Origin: Amycolatopsis vancoresmycina
GTDB taxonomy: Bacteria; Actinomycetota; Actinomycetes; Mycobacteriales; Pseudonocardiaceae
DNA: 64,000 bases
NCBI RefSeq assembly: GCF_000716785.1
Contig: NZ_JNYY01000008.1
Span: 310,001 to 374,000 of the forward strand
Reading direction: 5' to 3'
Every line of letters starts with the position of its first letter. Within the stretch, counting starts at the first letter, position 1. Both the position numbers and the translations under genes were made by a program. Of the stretch, positions 8,227-16,688 are shown one piece after another. A model generated the notes under the pieces. That model saw only the letters and a list, made by a program, of their open reading frames with translations. It searched no databases and was not told the DNA's origin.

Positions 8227-8691
8227 TCACCCTTCAAAGAAGGTCTGGTACTCCGTGAAGTTGCAGACGTTGGTGCGGAACCGGAAGTCGCTGTCGTCGA
8301 TGCAGCGACCGGTGAACTGGTTCTGCAGCGTGTACCCGCCCCCGGTCTGGTAGGGGAACCACATCTGATAGGGCGAGAGATTGCACTCGTTGGTGCGGAA
8401 TCCGAAGTCGCTGTCGTCGATGCAGCGGCCGGTGAACTGGTTCTGGAATTGATGACTGTGACCGGAGGACCCGATGGGCGTCCACTTCTGATAGATGGAG
8501 CCGTTGCAGGCGTTGGTGCGGAAACCGAAATCGCTGTCGTCGATGCAGCGGCCGGTCGCCTGGTTCTGGAACGTGGACCATCCGGAGGCGTGCGGCGCGC
8601 TCGGCTGCGCGGACGCCGTCGCGGTTCCGCCGAGGGCGGCCAGGAAAGCAACCGCGCCGACGGCGGCAATCTTCCTCAGTGTCACAAGCAT
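8227..8691 (-). CDS. Secreted beta-trefoil (ricin-type) protein 3
   Basis: A 154-residue first gene of the triplet. Signal peptide MLVTLRKIAAVGAVAFL...ASAQ, then three trefoil repeats with GRCIDDSDF[GR]FRTN and Q-x-W (YQKW, YQMW, and YQTF in the last). AGGGGGAAAC precedes the ATG. Across the three genes the nine repeats share nearly the same DNA in the CIDDSDF part, which suggests recent duplication or gene conversion. Promoter presumably in the 229-bp gap to 8921. Confidence 0.8.
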   Translation of the reverse strand: MLVTLRKIAAVGAVAFLAALGGTATASAQPSAPHASGWSTFQNQATGRCIDDSDFGFRTNACNGSIYQKWTPIGSSGHSHQFQNQFTGRCIDDSDFGFRTNECNLSPYQMWFPYQTGGGYTLQNQFTGRCIDDSDFRFRTNVCNFTEYQTFFEG

Positions 8692-8920
8692 GTTTCCCCC
8701 TAAATAACGTCCGCACCTGATGTTGGTTCAGCTCTGTGGATCTTCAGCGGATCCCAAGAGACCACGCCACCCCAACGCAGCTGCTGTTTAACTTCACAAA
8801 GAACTCGGTAAACCTCAGTTGTGCAGGGTGATTGTATGCTGGCAGCGACCTACGACGTCAAGCCCCAGTTGCAAGTCGGCGCGCCAGCAGCAACCTGAGC
8901 TGCACTGAAGGAGGTGGCGG

Positions 8921-9358
8921 GTGCCCCCGGAGGAGCGACCACGCACGCTCGCGGAGAAGCTGGAACGCCTGTTCCAGACGATCCGCCCGCACGGCGAGGC
9001 CGAGTACGGCCACAGCGCGGTGGCCGAGGCCATCCGGACCCAGCAGGGCATCGCCATCTCGCACACCTACATCTGGCAGCTGCGCACGGGACGCCGGGAC
9101 AACCCGACGATCCAGCACCTGGGCGCGCTGGCCAAGTTCTTCGGCGTGCCGGTCAGCTACTTCCTCGACGACGAGGAAGCCGAGCGGATCGAGGACGACC
9201 TCGAGCTGCTCGTCGCCATCAAGGAGAGCGGGGTCAGTGAGATCGCCTTGCGCGCCGCCGGGCTTTCCTCACGCAGCCGGGACACCGTCGGCGACATGAT
9301 CAAGCAGATCTGGCAGCTCGAACACCCCGGCTCACCGGACACTCCGGAAGCGGTGTAG
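8921..9358 (+). CDS. XRE-family helix-turn-helix regulator
   Basis: A 145-residue cytoplasmic DNA-binding protein. The HTH covers about residues 25-75 (HSAVAEAIRTQQGIAISHTYIWQLRTGRRDNPTIQHLGALAKFFGVPVSYFLDD), the pattern of Cro/C1-type regulators in which the last helix is followed by an acidic tail. GTG start with AAGGAGGT eight bases upstream. It heads a three-gene set with an ImmA-like peptidase and a MAB_1171c-type membrane protein, a recurrent actinobacterial arrangement. The neighbouring peptidase may cleave it, by analogy with ImmA/ImmR; that is inference. Confidence 0.85.
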   Translation: MPPEERPRTLAEKLERLFQTIRPHGEAEYGHSAVAEAIRTQQGIAISHTYIWQLRTGRRDNPTIQHLGALAKFFGVPVSYFLDDEEAERIEDDLELLVAIKESGVSEIALRAAGLSSRSRDTVGDMIKQIWQLEHPGSPDTPEAV

Positions 9359-9402
9359 CGAGCCACACCGGGACGGCGGCACCAGAGGGGGGTGTCTTGG
9401 GC

Positions 9403-9927
9403 ATGCGGCTGGGCAAGCACGCGCGACGCTGCCTCGACGTCATCGAGCTGCTGGACATCCCCGATCCGTTCGACGTGGCCGCCCTCGTGCGGCAGATCGC
9501 GGCCGGCCGCGGGCGGCCGATCGTGCTCAAGCCGATCACCACCGGCGACTCGGCGCCGTCCGGGTTCTGGGTGGCCGCCCGCACCAAGGACTACATCTGC
9601 TACGAAGCGGACACCGCGAAACTGCACCAGGAACACATCATCCTGCACGAGCTGGGCCACATGGTGTGCGAGCACGACACACCGGCCGGCTCCCACGACC
9701 TGCTGGCCCAGCTCCTCCTGCCGACCCTCGACCCGGCGGTCGTCCGGAAGGTACTGGCCCGGACCGCTTATTCCGATCCGGAAGAAGAGCAGGCCGAACT
9801 GTTCGCCACCTTGGTGCTCGGGCAAGCCGGGCGCTTCTCCCTGCGCAAGATGCGCGCCGACTCCCCGGAGCTGCTCGCCCTGCTCGACCGCATCGAGCAG
9901 GCGATCGCCCCGACCAAGCCGAGGTGA
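9403..9927 (+). CDS. ImmA/IrrE-like zinc metallopeptidase
   Basis: A 174-residue protein with HELGHMVCEH (His82, Glu83, His86), the zincin motif of the ImmA/IrrE (COG2856) group, and an acidic stretch (DPEEEQAELFATLV) about 45 residues later that supplies the usual third ligand region. No signal peptide. The ATG at 9403 is preceded by a run of G residues at suitable distance; a TTG six bases earlier is an alternative start. Lies 44 bp after the XRE gene and probably processes it or another regulator. Confidence 0.8.
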   Translation: MRLGKHARRCLDVIELLDIPDPFDVAALVRQIAAGRGRPIVLKPITTGDSAPSGFWVAARTKDYICYEADTAKLHQEHIILHELGHMVCEHDTPAGSHDLLAQLLLPTLDPAVVRKVLARTAYSDPEEEQAELFATLVLGQAGRFSLRKMRADSPELLALLDRIEQAIAPTKPR

Positions 9928-9934
9928 CCTGGAT

Positions 9935-11152
9935 ATGTCCGTCTCGATCGTCGTCGTCGGCATCTGCTGGGCCGGGCTGCTGGCCAAGCTGTGGGACCTG
10001 CGCAGGAACCCGCGCAACCACGCCACCCGCTGGCTCTGCGTCATGCTGATCACCATTTCCCTGGCCTGCAGCGGGCAACTGCGCCCGGTCTCGGACCGGG
10101 TCGACGGCTTGACCACCCCCGGCACCACCTGGGTACTGGCCAACTGCCTCACCCTCGTCGCCGGGCTCGCCGCGCAAGCCTCCTTCCTGCACACCGCCAA
10201 TCCGGGCGAGGCCGCGGTCCGCAAGGTCCGGGCCCGGCTGTGGCTCACCGTCGCGGTGATCGTCGTGATCGCGATCCTCTTCCTGACCGTCAAGTCGAAC
10301 TACGCCGAGTTCCACGCCAAAGAGGGCACGGCGCAGCAGGTCCCCGCCACCGGGGCGCATTCCTACCTGTACGTCGCCTACCTCGCGGTCCTGGCCGCCG
10401 CCGGCACGCAGGCAGCACTGGCCTACGCCGCCATTGCCGACCGGTTCTGCCTCCGTGCGGGATTGCGGATCACGGCCACGGGGATGGCCGTCACGGTCCT
10501 CTACGGCGTGACCAAGGTCGTCGGCATGGCCGGCTACCAACTCGGGCTGCTCCCGGCCGGCAAGTACACGGAATCCGTGATCGGCAGCCTGTTCACGGTG
10601 GCGATCCTGCTGTTCATGCTCGGCTCCACCCTGCCGGCCTGGGGACCGCGGGCCGGCCTCGACACCCTCGCCGACTGGTCAGCGCTGAACGTGACCTACT
10701 ACCGCCTGTTCCCGCTGTGGGACGCACTGTCGAAGGCCTTCCCCGACATCGCGCTCGACGCCCCTCGCTCGTGGTTCGGCCGGCGCATTCCCCTGCGCAA
10801 CGCCAGCTTGGCCGTCTACCGCCGCGTCATCGAGATACTCGACGCCCGGCTGCGGCTTCGGCCGTTCCTGGACGAGCAAGTCGCGGACAGCGCGCGCGGC
10901 CGGATCGAAGAGGCAGGAATACCCGCAGCGCGAGCCGACGCCATCGTCGAGGCGACGGTGCTGAAGGAAGCACTTGCCGCGCACCGGCAGGGAATCGCCG
11001 CGGGCACCCCCGCCCACACCCCGGAATCCTATTTCCACGACGGCACCGCGGCCCAAACCGCGTGGCTGACCGCGGTCGCCAAGGAGTTCCCGGCCACGGT
11101 CCTCCGCCCCCGCGCCACCACGGATCTTCGCGCCGGAGAAGTCAGGCGGTGA
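9935..11152 (+). CDS. MAB_1171c-type membrane protein
   Basis: A 405-residue protein with about seven hydrophobic segments in the first 240 residues (VVVGICWAGLLAKLW, WLCVMLITISLAC, LWLTVAVIVVIAILFLTV and others), then a soluble C-terminal domain (SWFGRRIPLRNASLAVYRRVIEILDARL...). This matches the putative transporters called MAB_1171c family, often found after an XRE/ImmA pair. GAGGTG precedes the ATG at 9935, eight bases after the peptidase stop. Function unknown. Its 3' end overlaps the convergent monooxygenase gene by 11 bp. Confidence 0.7.
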   Translation: MSVSIVVVGICWAGLLAKLWDLRRNPRNHATRWLCVMLITISLACSGQLRPVSDRVDGLTTPGTTWVLANCLTLVAGLAAQASFLHTANPGEAAVRKVRARLWLTVAVIVVIAILFLTVKSNYAEFHAKEGTAQQVPATGAHSYLYVAYLAVLAAAGTQAALAYAAIADRFCLRAGLRITATGMAVTVLYGVTKVVGMAGYQLGLLPAGKYTESVIGSLFTVAILLFMLGSTLPAWGPRAGLDTLADWSALNVTYYRLFPLWDALSKAFPDIALDAPRSWFGRRIPLRNASLAVYRRVIEILDARLRLRPFLDEQVADSARGRIEEAGIPAARADAIVEATVLKEALAAHRQGIAAGTPAHTPESYFHDGTAAQTAWLTAVAKEFPATVLRPRATTDLRAGEVRR

Positions 11153-12248
11153 TCTTCGCGTCCCAGTCGATGTGGTGCGAGTAGAGCCAGCCGCGTTCCT
11201 CGCCGACGTCGCCGCCCGCGCTCGCCTTCACCAGCTTCTCCACCCGCTCGCGGCGAAGTCCTTCGTACGCCGCGAAAGCCGACACCGGGTCCGGCCGGTC
11301 GCGCAGGCACTGGGCCAGGACCACGCTGTCCTCCAGCGCCATCGACGCGCCCTGGCCCGCGGCCGGGGAGGCGGCGTGTGCGGCGTCCCCGGTGAGGACC
11401 ATCTCGGGTGTCGACCACACCCGCGTCTCGGGGACGTCGTACGAATGCCCGCCGAACACCTCGTCGCCCGTGGCGGCGATGATGTCCTTGCAAGGCAACG
11501 GATCCCCGTCAAACGCCGCGTGGGCGAACTCGCGCCAGCCCGCCGGGGTGACCGCCGCGATCTCGTCGCGGGGCCGCTCGTTGTCCGGGATGCGGGCGAA
11601 CCAGAACGTGGCGCCGTCCGGGTCCGTGGTGAACCCGAAGGCCGCCCGGCTGCCGCGGATCATCCGGTAGATCCCGGGCGCCGCGGGCAGGCCGCCCGCC
11701 CGCGTGTAGCCGTACACCACGGTCAGCCCGGTGTAGCGGGGCTCGTCCGCGGCCGGGTCGATCAGCCGCCGGACCACCGACCGCAACCCGTCCGCGCCGA
11801 CCAGCACGTCACCCGTTTCGGTGGTGCCGTCGGCGAACTCCGCCGTGATCCCGGCCGGACCGGGCTGCGCGCCCACCAGGCGGCGGCCGCGCTCCAGGGG
11901 GACGCCGCGACGCGCAGCCTCGTCCTGCAGGACGCCGTAGAGCGTGGCGCGGGTCAGGGTGCGCGGCCCGTCGAGACCTTCGGTGTCGAACTCGCGCCGC
12001 CCGACGGTCTCCCCCGTCGGGGCGACGAGCTCGACGCCGTACGCCGCGAACGAATTGTCGATCACCGGCCGGTCGGCACCGATCGCGCGCAGGGCGTCCA
12101 TGCCGTTGTGCATGATCGTGAGGAACGCGCCGATGTCGTCCCCACCTGCGGGGTAGGCCTCGAACACCACCGGGTCGTGCCCGGCGAGCTTCAGCGCCAT
12201 CGCCGTCACCGTGCCCGAGATCCCGCCACCCGCGACCAGTACCCGCAC
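11142..12248 (-). CDS. FAD-dependent monooxygenase
   Basis: A 368-residue group A flavoprotein hydroxylase of the PHBH fold. It has the N-terminal dinucleotide motif VLVAGGGISGTVTAMAL, the DG motif LVGADGLRSVVRR and the second FAD motif VLTGDAAHAASPAAGQGASMALED. No membrane segment or signal. Such enzymes hydroxylate aromatic or antibiotic substrates using NAD(P)H and oxygen. The substrate cannot be told from the neighbourhood, which holds no matching pathway. The start at 12248 places the glycine motif at the very N-terminus, as expected. Confidence 0.85.
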   Translation of the reverse strand: MRVLVAGGGISGTVTAMALKLAGHDPVVFEAYPAGGDDIGAFLTIMHNGMDALRAIGADRPVIDNSFAAYGVELVAPTGETVGRREFDTEGLDGPRTLTRATLYGVLQDEAARRGVPLERGRRLVGAQPGPAGITAEFADGTTETGDVLVGADGLRSVVRRLIDPAADEPRYTGLTVVYGYTRAGGLPAAPGIYRMIRGSRAAFGFTTDPDGATFWFARIPDNERPRDEIAAVTPAGWREFAHAAFDGDPLPCKDIIAATGDEVFGGHSYDVPETRVWSTPEMVLTGDAAHAASPAAGQGASMALEDSVVLAQCLRDRPDPVSAFAAYEGLRRERVEKLVKASAGGDVGEERGWLYSHHIDWDAKITA

Positions 12249-12266
12249 TTCGCGCCCCCTCGACTC

Positions 12267-12308
12267 CGCGTGCCGCCGCCGGTGACGTTACCGTGACGGC
12301 GGCACGCG
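12267..12308 (-). terminator. Terminator of the ferritin-like gene
   Basis: CGCGTGCCGCCG (12267-12278) and CGGCGGCACGCG (12297-12308) form a perfect 12-bp stem with an 18-nt loop, directly after the stop at 12313 and before the monooxygenase start. Confidence 0.7.
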
Positions 12309-12312
12309 GTGC

Positions 12313-13290
12313 CTACTTCTCCTTCGCACCGCTGGTGGCGATGTCGCCGTTCAGGCCGCGCGGGTAGAAGCCGCCCGAGGACACCTTGTCGGGGTTGAGG
12401 TAGGCGATGTTCAGCACGCGCTCGGCGGAGCGCCCGAACGCGATGCCGTTGGCGTCCGCCGGGACGAGGTTCGCCTTGCCGTCCTTGAGCACACCTTCGT
12501 CGTCGTCGGCCTTGCCGTCGAGGCTGTCGCGGGCGTCGGACATCTTGTTCGTGATGTCCCCGAGGCCGCGCTCGAACAGGGCCGACCGCACGATCCCGGC
12601 GTGGTAGGCCTCGACGGCCAGGATGCCCGCGGCCGCGTCGAGGAACGTCTTGTTGTTCACCAGGGGGGCCGCGCCCTTGTAGGCGGACACGCCGACGTCC
12701 TCGAACAGGTAGGCGGCGAGCAGGAAGTTGTTCTCGCTGCCGAACGGGTCGAACGTCTGGCCCTGCTTGATGACACCCGCGGCCTGCATCGCCGCGGTGA
12801 AGCTGTTCTGGAAGTCGATCTCCGGCTGCGCGACGGCGGCCTTGTCCAGCGCCTTGCGCAGGAAGTTGACGTGGGCGACCTCGTCGCCGGCGATTTCCTG
12901 GACGAGCTGCTTGGTGTGCTCGCTCTTGAACTTCACCGCGTGGCCGCCGGACACCTTGCCGAGGTTGCCGACGCCGTTGACGTACTTCTCGTTCAGGCCG
13001 TAGCCGTAGACGGCGAACGAGTACAGGTTCGCCTCGAGGTATTCGAGGTTCAACGCGAAGTTCAGCACGGCGGCGTCGCTCGCCGCCTCCTTCGCCTTGT
13101 CACCTCCCTGCGCGCCGTACTGCGACGTGGCACCCGCCGAGCCGAGGCCCAGCGACAGCGCCGTGCCGAGCGCGCCGGCACCCGCGACGCCGAGTCCCGC
13201 CGCTCCCGCAGCCTTGAGGAAGCGGCGGCGGTCGGTCGCGTTCTCCGCGCTGCGCTCGATCAGCTGCTCTGTGTAGCGTTTTCCGAACAC
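12313..13290 (-). CDS. Tat-exported ferritin-like protein
   Basis: A 325-residue protein. The N-terminal twin-arginine segment DRRRFLKAAGAAGLGVAGAGALG marks Tat export of a folded protein. The body is a four-helix ferritin-like domain (Ferritin_2, desiccation-related group): LNFALNLEYLEANLYSFAVYG, EIAGDEVAHVNFLRKAL, AAYLFEDVGVSAYKGAAP, GILAVEAYHAGIVRSALF, with E and ExxH residues that could bind a metal pair. GTG at 13290 is preferred because GAGAGGA lies upstream; an in-frame GTG further up is less well placed. Likely an extracytoplasmic stress or metal-handling protein. Confidence 0.8.
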   Translation of the reverse strand: MFGKRYTEQLIERSAENATDRRRFLKAAGAAGLGVAGAGALGTALSLGLGSAGATSQYGAQGGDKAKEAASDAAVLNFALNLEYLEANLYSFAVYGYGLNEKYVNGVGNLGKVSGGHAVKFKSEHTKQLVQEIAGDEVAHVNFLRKALDKAAVAQPEIDFQNSFTAAMQAAGVIKQGQTFDPFGSENNFLLAAYLFEDVGVSAYKGAAPLVNNKTFLDAAAGILAVEAYHAGIVRSALFERGLGDITNKMSDARDSLDGKADDDEGVLKDGKANLVPADANGIAFGRSAERVLNIAYLNPDKVSSGGFYPRGLNGDIATSGAKEK

Positions 13291-13406
13291 CGGGGGACGT
13301 CCTCTCGTGACGAGTTCGTCCACCTCACCCACCGGTCATACGTACCTGGGCGTCCCCCGGCTCGGTCAAAACGGGAAAATTTTTGATCGACTTGCGTTTC
13401 CCCAGG

Positions 13407-14648
13407 TCAGCCGCGCTGCGCGACCGCGAGCCGGACGCACACGGCCAGCGCGCGAACGGCCTCTTCGACCTCGGCGAGCTTCGGGAACGTCGGCGCGATC
13501 CGGATGACCGCGTCGGCCGGGTCGTTGCCGTGCGGGTGGGTCGCCCCGGCGGGGGTCAGCGCGACACCGGCCTCCTTGGCCAGCCGCACGACCTCCTTCG
13601 CGGTGCCCTGGGGGACGGTCAGCGTGATGAAGTACCCGCCGGTCGGCTTGGTCCAGGACGCCAGGTCGGCCAGCTCCTCGGTGAGGATGCGGTCGACGGC
13701 GGCGAACTTCGGGCCGATGATCTCGGCGTGCTTGCGCATGTGCGCCCGGACGCCGGCTTCGTCCTTGAGGAAGTGCGCGTGCCGCAGCTGGTTGACCTTG
13801 TCGGGGCCGATGGTGCGCTTGCCGATGTTGCCGGTCCACCAGGCGAGGTTGGCCTCGGACGCGCCGAAGAAGCCGACGCCGGCGCCGGCGAGGGTGATCT
13901 TCGACGTCGAGCCGAAGACGAACACGCGGTCGGCGTTGCCCGCCTCGGTGGCCAGCGCGAGGAGGTCGGCCAGCTCCGGCTCGGCGTCGGTGAGGTGGTG
14001 CACGGCGTAGGCGTTGTCCCAGAAGATCCGGAAGTCCGGCGCCGCGGTGCGCATGGTGGCGAGCCGCTGCACGACGTCGTCACTGAACGTGACGCCGGTG
14101 GGGTTGCTGTACTTCGGCACGCACCAGATGCCCTTGACGGCCGGGTCCTCGGCGACCAGCGTCTCGACGGCGTCCATGTCCGGGCCCTCGTCGGTCATCG
14201 CCACCGGAACCAGCTCGATGCCGAACCGCTCGGTGAGCGCGAAGTGCCGGTCGTAGCCCGGGACCGGCGCGAGGAACTTCACCTGCGGCTCGTCGGCCCA
14301 GCGGCGCTCGGCGCCCGGGAGCTTGCTCAGCAGCGCCTGGACGACGGCGTCGTGCATCAGCTCAAGGCTGGAGTTGCCGGCCGCAAGCAGCTGCGCGGCG
14401 GGCACCTGCAGCGCGCCGGCGAAGATGCGGCGCAGCTCCGGCAGGCCGTTCAGGCCACCGTAGTTGCGGACGTCGGTGCCGTCCTCGGCCTTGAAGGTGC
14501 CCTCGCCCGGGAGGGCGAGCAGCGCGTTCGAAAGATCGAGCTGCTCGGGGGACGGCTTGCCGCGGGTGATGTCCAGGGAGAGGCCTCGGCCGACCAGGGC
14601 CGCGTACTCGCTGCGGGCCGTGTCGACGTCGACGGAAGCAGTGGTCAT
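13407..14648 (-). CDS. Class I aminotransferase, aspartate aminotransferase Ic type
   Basis: A 413-residue PLP enzyme with the N-terminal LSLDITRGKPSPEQLDLSNALL typical of the actinobacterial type Ic (AspB-like) group, WCVPKYSNPTG, and Lys250 in FVFGSTSKITLAGAG as the Schiff-base lysine. Probably converts aspartate and 2-oxoglutarate to oxaloacetate and glutamate. No Shine-Dalgarno is seen before the ATG, and a TAGCGT box lies about seven bases upstream, so the message may be leaderless. Transcribed divergently from the next small gene. Confidence 0.85.
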   Translation of the reverse strand: MTTASVDVDTARSEYAALVGRGLSLDITRGKPSPEQLDLSNALLALPGEGTFKAEDGTDVRNYGGLNGLPELRRIFAGALQVPAAQLLAAGNSSLELMHDAVVQALLSKLPGAERRWADEPQVKFLAPVPGYDRHFALTERFGIELVPVAMTDEGPDMDAVETLVAEDPAVKGIWCVPKYSNPTGVTFSDDVVQRLATMRTAAPDFRIFWDNAYAVHHLTDAEPELADLLALATEAGNADRVFVFGSTSKITLAGAGVGFFGASEANLAWWTGNIGKRTIGPDKVNQLRHAHFLKDEAGVRAHMRKHAEIIGPKFAAVDRILTEELADLASWTKPTGGYFITLTVPQGTAKEVVRLAKEAGVALTPAGATHPHGNDPADAVIRIAPTFPKLAEVEEAVRALAVCVRLAVAQRG

Positions 14649-14710
14649 GGGTCAACGCTAAACCCGGTGTCGATACCATTTCGGGGCGGGTCCTGGCTAG
14701 GGTGGTTCGT

Positions 14711-15190
14711 GTGCACCTCGTCGTCCACGCCGACCAGCGGCAGTTCTCGGTGCGGGACTCCCGTTCCCGGTTGACCGGCAGCGGCTGGACCCCGGAAGCG
14801 GTGGAACATCACCGGATCGGGGCAGAACCGGGCGGGATCGCGATCGCGACGGCACGCTCGGACCTGGTCGAGTCTTCGGTGACGCTGGTGCCGTCGGCGC
14901 CCGCGCTGCCGGCGGCCGCCGAGCACGTGGTGGAGGCGGATCTTCCGGTTCCGAGCGGGAAAATCGTGATTTCCGGGCCTGCCGACTACCCGTCGCAGGA
15001 AAAGTTCTTCTCGGTGCTGCCGGGGTTGTACCGGGCGCGAGTGTCGTACGTGCCCGCCGGCCCGCCGCCGGTGGACTGGAACGACCACGAGTACGGGGAG
15101 CATTACCGGTACGTGGTGGAGCTGTGGCCGGTTTCGGCGCCGTCGGGCGTCGAAGTCCTGCGCCAGGGCGCGGGAGTCTGGGACGGCTGA
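14711..15190 (+). CDS. Conserved hypothetical protein
   Basis: A 159-residue soluble protein beginning MHLVVHADQRQFSVRDSRSR, ending with an aromatic, mixed-charge segment (YRARVSYVP...WNDHEYGEHYRYVVELWPVSAP). No signal peptide or membrane segment, and I do not recognise the family. GTG at 14711 is chosen because TAGGGT lies 7 bases upstream, consistent with a leaderless message; GTG at 14702 is in frame. The codon pattern supports a real gene. Confidence 0.6.
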   Translation: MHLVVHADQRQFSVRDSRSRLTGSGWTPEAVEHHRIGAEPGGIAIATARSDLVESSVTLVPSAPALPAAAEHVVEADLPVPSGKIVISGPADYPSQEKFFSVLPGLYRARVSYVPAGPPPVDWNDHEYGEHYRYVVELWPVSAPSGVEVLRQGAGVWDG

Positions 15191-15208
15191 GCTCCGGTGT
15201 GCCACTGT

Positions 15209-15724
15209 ATGGCCATGCCGGGATCGCCCAGACGCCTGCAGTGGCAACGCCTCGACGAAGCACTCCCCTCGCTGCCCGATCCCCAGGACGAGGCCGACGT
15301 CGTCTGGCAGCACCTGCGCGCGGAGTTCGCGTGGTACCACCGGGCCGCCACCCGGACCCGGCTCGGCTACCAGGGCCTGAAGACGGTGTCGATCACGGTG
15401 GCGGCCGCGGTCCCGGTGCTGGCCGCGGTGGCCGCCCCGCCGGCCTGGACCGCGTCGTTCGCCGCGGTGGTCGTCGTGCTCGAGGGCGTCCAGCAGCTGT
15501 TCCAGCTGCACACGAACTACCTGAGCTACCGCGGTTCGGCGGAGGCGATCCGGCAGCTGGCGTACCAGTACGCCGGGCGGGTCGGTCCCTACCGGGACGC
15601 CGGAACCCGCCGGGACGCGTTGGCGGCGGACCTGCACGCGGTGATCAGCGACGAGGGCGCCCGCTGGTCGAGCACCATGCGGAAGGCACCCGGCCCGGCG
15701 CCTTCGCCGGGCACCGGCGGCTAA
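15209..15724 (+). CDS. DUF4231-like small membrane protein
   Basis: A 171-residue protein with a long amphipathic N-terminus (DEADVVWQHLRAEFAWYHRAATRTRLGYQGLK), two adjacent hydrophobic helices (VSITVAAAVPVLAAVAA and WTASFAAVVVVLEGVQQLF) and the LHTNYLSYRGSAEAIRQLAYQYA segment. This is the layout of DUF4231, seen also in SLATT-type membrane proteins. Such proteins are proposed effectors or sensors in conflict systems, but no partner is obvious here. The start could also be ATG 15215. The TAA overlaps the stop of the convergent gene (CTAA). Confidence 0.65.
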   Translation: MAMPGSPRRLQWQRLDEALPSLPDPQDEADVVWQHLRAEFAWYHRAATRTRLGYQGLKTVSITVAAAVPVLAAVAAPPAWTASFAAVVVVLEGVQQLFQLHTNYLSYRGSAEAIRQLAYQYAGRVGPYRDAGTRRDALAADLHAVISDEGARWSSTMRKAPGPAPSPGTGG

Positions 15725-16203
15725 AGCGCCGTCAGGGTGGCCAGCTTCCAGCGGCCGTCCACCCGTTTCGCCGTCACCGCCAGCTGGGCCACCGACGACG
15801 TCGGTGCTCCCCCGCCCTGGGCCACCGTCTGCTGGTCCAGGAACAACAACAACGACGCCTCGTCGCCGCGCAACGAGCGCACGCCCACCGCGCGGACCGT
15901 CGTCGTGCGGACCAGCTTCTCCGCCGATGCCCGTGTCCTGGCCGAGGCGAACTGGGCCTGGTACTGCCGGATCGCGTCCCCCGTCAGGACGTCCGCCGCC
16001 GCGCGCTCGGTGCGGGCCAGGTTTGCGTAGTCGTACGAGAACACTGCCTTCACCGCGTCGCTCACTTCGGACGAAACCGCCGCTGTCGCCGCGGAATCCA
16101 CCAGGGCCGCGTTGTCGCCCGGTGACAGGGAAGCCGTCTCGATCGTGAACCACGCCGTGCACGCCAGGGCGAGCACCACCACCAAGGCCAGGACCCGGGT
16201 CAT
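15721..16203 (-). CDS. Mce-associated membrane protein
   Basis: A 160-residue protein with one N-terminal membrane anchor (VLALVVVLALACTAWF) and an extracytoplasmic alpha/beta domain (VSDAVKAVFSYDYANLARTERAAADVLTG). It is the counterpart of the second protein after mce4F in mycobacteria (Rv3492c). Thought to stabilise the Mce complex. Its ATG overlaps the previous TGA (ATGA), and it ends the 11-gene importer run. Confidence 0.8.
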   Translation of the reverse strand: MTRVLALVVVLALACTAWFTIETASLSPGDNAALVDSAATAAVSSEVSDAVKAVFSYDYANLARTERAAADVLTGDAIRQYQAQFASARTRASAEKLVRTTTVRAVGVRSLRGDEASLLLFLDQQTVAQGGGAPTSSVAQLAVTAKRVDGRWKLATLTAL

Positions 16204-16688
16204 GACCCCGCCGCCTGGACGCCGGCGATCTTCCAGCCGGCGGGGGACCGGGCCGCGTCCACCGTCAGGCGGTTCATCCGCGGCGAGACCGCGCCGCCGC
16301 CCGTCGACACCCGGACGTCCAGCACCGCCAGGAGCCGCGCGGTGCCCTGAACGGGATCCACCTCCGTCACCGCCGCCTGGACCAGGGAGGCCGAGGAAAC
16401 GGTGCGGGCCGAAGCAGCGCGGTCGATCTGCAGCTGGCGGTCGCCCGCGAGGTCCTTGCCGTACTGGCCCGTCGTGGCCGCGATCCAGCGGTCCACGTCC
16501 GCCGCCGCCGTGCGGTAGTCGATCGTGTTCAGCGTGACCAGCTGGGGGCCCGCCGCCGCCAGGACCGCGTCGCGCTCGCGGCCGCGGGCGGCCGAGTCGT
16601 CCGCCGCCGCGCGCCACCAGGACCAGCCCGAGAAGGCCGCCGCCACGACCGACACGACCGCCAGCACCACCAGGAGACGCTGCTTCAC
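16200..16688 (-). CDS. Mce-associated membrane protein
   Basis: A 162-residue protein: single N-terminal anchor (LLVVLAVVSVVAAAFSGWSW), a short helical region, and an extracytoplasmic domain (YRTAAADVDRWIAATTGQYGKDLAGD). Equivalent to Rv3493c, which directly follows mce4F. The GTG start overlaps the mceF stop (GTGA), and the reading frame is open with GC-rich codons. The two Mce-associated proteins share a similar fold but little sequence. Confidence 0.8.
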   Translation of the reverse strand: MKQRLLVVLAVVSVVAAAFSGWSWWRAAADDSAARGRERDAVLAAAGPQLVTLNTIDYRTAAADVDRWIAATTGQYGKDLAGDRQLQIDRAASARTVSSASLVQAAVTEVDPVQGTARLLAVLDVRVSTGGGAVSPRMNRLTVDAARSPAGWKIAGVQAAGS

